Shown one piece after another: positions 61,831-64,000 of a stretch of DNA of 64,000 bases (positions within the stretch are counted from its first letter, which is position 1; every line of letters begins with the position of its first letter). A program made the position numbers and the translations under genes. The stretch is taken from NCBI RefSeq assembly GCF_018128965.1, contig NZ_JAAEDH010000001.1:310001-374000 (forward strand). Direction: 5' to 3'. Origin of the DNA: Plastoroseomonas arctica. Lineage in GTDB: Bacteria; Pseudomonadota; Alphaproteobacteria; Acetobacterales; Acetobacteraceae. The notes under the pieces are model-generated. The model saw nothing but the letters and a program-made list of their open reading frames with translations, searched no databases and was not told where the DNA came from.

Positions 61831-63158
61831 CCGACTTCGTGCAGCTGGTCGAAGCGCGCGCGGTCGGCAGCCGAAAGCCGCACCGTCAGCCGTATCGTGT
61901 CCTCGGCATCCTGACGCGCCAGGACTTCGCCATGGGCGTAGAGCCAAGCGAGCCGGGCACCATCGGCCGGGGCGACCGCCGCTTCAAGCGTCACCAGCCC
62001 GGCCGAAAAGCGCGCATCAAGCGCGAGGCGCAGCGTCTCCAGCCCTTCTCCAGTCAAGGCCGAGACGGCGATCGCGCCGTGCTGGTTGGCCCGCTCGGCG
62101 GCTTCCGACGCGCCAGGCGTGCCATCGAGCAAATCCACCTTGTTGAGCACCTCGACCACCCGTTCCTCCCAATCGGCATCGAGCGCGGGGTGCGGGCCGA
62201 CCGCGAGGGCGCCGAGCACGCCCAGCACATCCTCGCGCTGCGCTGCGCTGTCGGGGTGGGAGATGTCGCGGACATGGAGAATGATGTCGGCGGCCGCGAC
62301 TTCTTCGAGCGTTGCTCGAAACGCCTCGACCAGCTGCGTCGGCAGGTCGGATATGAAGCCCACCGTGTCGGACAAGATGGCGCCGCGGCCGGAGGGCAGC
62401 TTGATCGCCCGCATGGTGGGGTCGAGCGTGGCGAAGAGCTGGTCCTGGGCATAGACGCCGGCCCCGGTCAGCGCGTTGAACAGCGTCGATTTGCCGGCGT
62501 TGGTATAGCCCACCAGCGCGATCACCGGCTCCGCCTGGCGCACCCTCGCACTGCGGTGCAGTCCGCGCGTGCGGCGCACCTGCTCCAGCTCCTTTTTCAG
62601 CTTCACGATGCGCTCGCCGATCAGGCGGCGGTCGATCTCAATCTGGCTTTCACCGGGACCGCCGAGGAAGCCGAAGCCGCCGCGCTGCCGCTCCAGGTGG
62701 GTCCAGGACCGCACCAGCCGCGTGCGCTGGTATTCCAGATGCGCGAGCTCCACCTGCAGCGAGCCTTCCCGCGTGCGCGCGCGCTCGCCGAAGATCTCCA
62801 GGATCAGGCCCGTGCGGTCGATGACCTTGCAGCCCCAGGCGCGCTCGAGGTTGCGCTGCTGCACCGGCGAGAGCGCGGCATCGACCACGGCCACGCTGAT
62901 CTGCTGCTCGGCGATCGCCGCCGTGCCCATCGCCACTTGGCCTTCGCCCAGCAGCGTGGCGGAACGACGCTCGCGCAGCGGGTGGATGGCGGTGTGCAGG
63001 ATGGTCAGCCCGATGGAAGCAGCGAGTCCCACCGCTTCGGCAAGCCGCGCCTCGGCCGCACGCTGGACGTTGCCCTCGCTGTTGCGGGTGCGCTCGTATG
63101 GCAGGATCACGGCCGCACGCGTCGGCCCAGGCAATCCGTTGTCGTTGCTCGCTGTCAT
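61827..63158 (-). CDS. hflX: GTPase HflX
   Basis: 443 residues. N-terminal HflX domain with NLERAWGCKVIDRTGLILEIFGERARTREG; a glycine-rich linker GFLGGPGESQIEIDRR; then G1 VGYTNAGKSTLFNAL, DTVGFISDLP and the NKxD motif NKVDLL. It splits stalled ribosomes under stress. The gap from hfq is 57 bases and contains a GC-rich hairpin. The hfq-hflX pairing is widely conserved. Confidence 0.96.
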   Translation of the reverse strand: MTASNDNGLPGPTRAAVILPYERTRNSEGNVQRAAEARLAEAVGLAASIGLTILHTAIHPLRERRSATLLGEGQVAMGTAAIAEQQISVAVVDAALSPVQQRNLERAWGCKVIDRTGLILEIFGERARTREGSLQVELAHLEYQRTRLVRSWTHLERQRGGFGFLGGPGESQIEIDRRLIGERIVKLKKELEQVRRTRGLHRSARVRQAEPVIALVGYTNAGKSTLFNALTGAGVYAQDQLFATLDPTMRAIKLPSGRGAILSDTVGFISDLPTQLVEAFRATLEEVAAADIILHVRDISHPDSAAQREDVLGVLGALAVGPHPALDADWEERVVEVLNKVDLLDGTPGASEAAERANQHGAIAVSALTGEGLETLRLALDARFSAGLVTLEAAVAPADGARLAWLYAHGEVLARQDAEDTIRLTVRLSAADRARFDQLHEVG

Positions 63159-63215
63159 TCCGGCACAATCTGGGGCCGGTGGCGGGCGAGGGAAAGCCCC
63201 CTGCCCGCGCCAAGC

Positions 63216-63530
63216 TCAATCAACGCCGGCGGTCGCGACCTCGCGCGTCAGCGTCAGCCGGCTTTCGGAGGGCGGCGGGCTGGCGCTCGCGGCCGTCGGG
63301 ACGCCGTCGAACAGCTGGATCGGCGCGCCCGGCATCACCGTGCTGATCGCGTGCTTGTAGACGAGCTGCGTGTGCCCGTCGCGGCGCAGCAGCACGGAGA
63401 AATTGTCGAACCAAGTGATGATGCCCTGCAGCTTCACGCCATTGACAAGGAACACCGTTACCGACGTCTTGCTCTTGCGGACGTGGTTCAGGAAGACATC
63501 CTGCACGTTCTGCGACTTTTCGGCGGCCAT
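63216..63530 (-). CDS. hfq: RNA chaperone Hfq
   Basis: 104 residues from ATG 63530, with AAGGAC upstream. The Sm1 motif is [20 protein letters not shown] and the Sm2 motif is [12 protein letters not shown], with the YKHA residues of the uridine-binding pocket. The start reads [21 protein letters not shown], the usual proximal-face helix. A 30-residue, Ser/Pro/Ala-rich C-terminal tail follows. It pairs small RNAs with messages, and so would be relevant to the candidate RNA near 50.1 kb. Confidence 0.98.
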   Translation of the reverse strand: MAAEKSQNVQDVFLNHVRKSKTSVTVFLVNGVKLQGIITWFDNFSVLLRRDGHTQLVYKHAISTVMPGAPIQLFDGVPTAASASPPPSESRLTLTREVATAGVD

Positions 63531-63673
63531 GGGCTCGTCCTTTTTTCTTGTCGGCTGCGCCTTATGGGCAGTCCGAACCGGCAGCACGGTGCCGCTCCTG
63601 CGACACCAAGGTCCCCTAGCATTGAATAGTGCGCGGGCCTTGTCCAGCATTTATGCTGCACCTGCGAAGAGAT

Positions 63674-64000
63674 TTACCCGGCGAGCCAAGCCGCCAGCGC
63701 ATGACCATCGGCGAACACGGCATCCGGGGCGGCTGCGGCGACGCCGCCATCATGCGCCGCATCGCCCAGGAGAACCGCGCGGAACCCGGCGCGGCGCGCC
63801 GCTTCCATGTCGAGCGCGGTGTCGCCCACGTACCACACGGTGGCATCCTCCCCGACAGCGCAGGCGGTGAGCGCCATGCGCATGGGTGCCGGGTCCGGCT
63901 TGTCGGCGGCCGCATCGCCGGCGCCCACCAGGGCGGCGAAATGCGAGTCCCACCCCAGATGCGCCGCTTCGGCCCGCAGCAAGGCGCCCTGCTTGTTCGA
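63674..64000 (-). CDS. HAD-superfamily phosphatase, partial at the window end
   Basis: 109 residues of the C-terminal half; the frame stays open to base 64000, so the N-terminal part with the nucleophile aspartates lies outside. Visible are SNKQGALLRAEAAHLGW (motif II serine region), KPDPAPMRMAL (motif III lysine) and VGDTALDMEAARRAG (motif IV). It resembles phosphoglycolate phosphatase. The downstream gap to hfq is 143 bases without other features. Confidence 0.9.
   Translation of the reverse strand, partial: SNKQGALLRAEAAHLGWDSHFAALVGAGDAAADKPDPAPMRMALTACAVGEDATVWYVGDTALDMEAARRAGFRAVLLGDAAHDGGVAAAAPDAVFADGHALAAWLAG

Noticed and set aside
63674-64000. Truncated or broken HAD phosphatase
   Set aside because: The frame is open to the last base of the window and keeps its motifs in order, so it is cut by the window edge rather than being a pseudogene.

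Overview
The window reads as one continuous piece of a GC-rich alphaproteobacterial chromosome. The evidence is the block order hup / tRNA-Val / tRNA-Asp / nuoA-N / birA / coaX / rnj / DUF1467 / proS / lolC / lolD, the clpP-clpX-lon trio and the hfq-hflX pair, together with short compact protein variants (a prolyl-tRNA synthetase of 436 residues, a BirA without a DNA-binding domain). Gene content and protein flavour suggest Rhodospirillales, probably Acetobacteraceae of the Roseomonas type; that placement is inference, not a search result. Almost everything is coding, and many neighbours overlap by 4 to 11 bases. I see no insertion sequence, prophage, CRISPR array or rRNA gene.

Layout. 1-1.35 kb: 3' part of gatB. 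1.4-5.3 kb (minus): a very large ExeM/NucH-like extracellular nuclease with calcium-binding RTX repeats and six C-terminal 38-residue repeats. 5.4-10.6 kb (plus): two orphan periplasmic binding proteins, an amidase and a DUF808 membrane protein. 10.9-16.5 kb: a diffusible-signal-factor (DSF) quorum-sensing locus. It holds an RpfF synthase (plus), convergent with a coupled pair made of a REC-PAS-GGDEF-EAL response regulator and an RpfC-type hybrid kinase (minus). 16.6-18.0 kb (minus): an MmgE/PrpD protein. 18.1-26.1 kb (plus): a tight run of cell-wall, replication and housekeeping genes (lytic transglycosylase, rlpA, D,D-carboxypeptidase, tmk, holB, metG, tatD, MBL hydrolase). 26.2-30.8 kb: clpP, clpX, lon. 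30.9-31.4 kb: hup and two tRNAs. 31.6-46.4 kb: a complete complex I operon carrying two extra reading frames, a pentapeptide-repeat protein between nuoF and nuoG and a 50-residue membrane protein between nuoM and nuoN. 46.4-50.0 kb: birA, coaX, rnj, DUF1467. 50.0-50.45 kb: the only long non-coding stretch, with a candidate small RNA. 50.45-53.7 kb: proS, lolC, lolD. 53.7-54.2 kb (minus): HupE/UreJ. 54.3-59.6 kb: dnaE, mazG and an unknown exported protein. 59.6-64 kb (minus): hfq, hflX, an inositol-monophosphatase-family protein, greB, pirin, and a HAD phosphatase cut by the window end.

How the genes work together. The DSF locus is the most interesting module: an Xanthomonas-like synthase and sensor appear to feed a response regulator that both makes and breaks cyclic di-GMP, instead of the classical HD-GYP RpfG. 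The nuo operon encodes NDH-1 with all 14 subunits as separate genes. Its two embedded extra frames are translationally linked to true subunits, which suggests assembly or accessory roles. The remainder is core physiology: protein quality control, envelope maintenance and lipoprotein export, replication, and RNA turnover.
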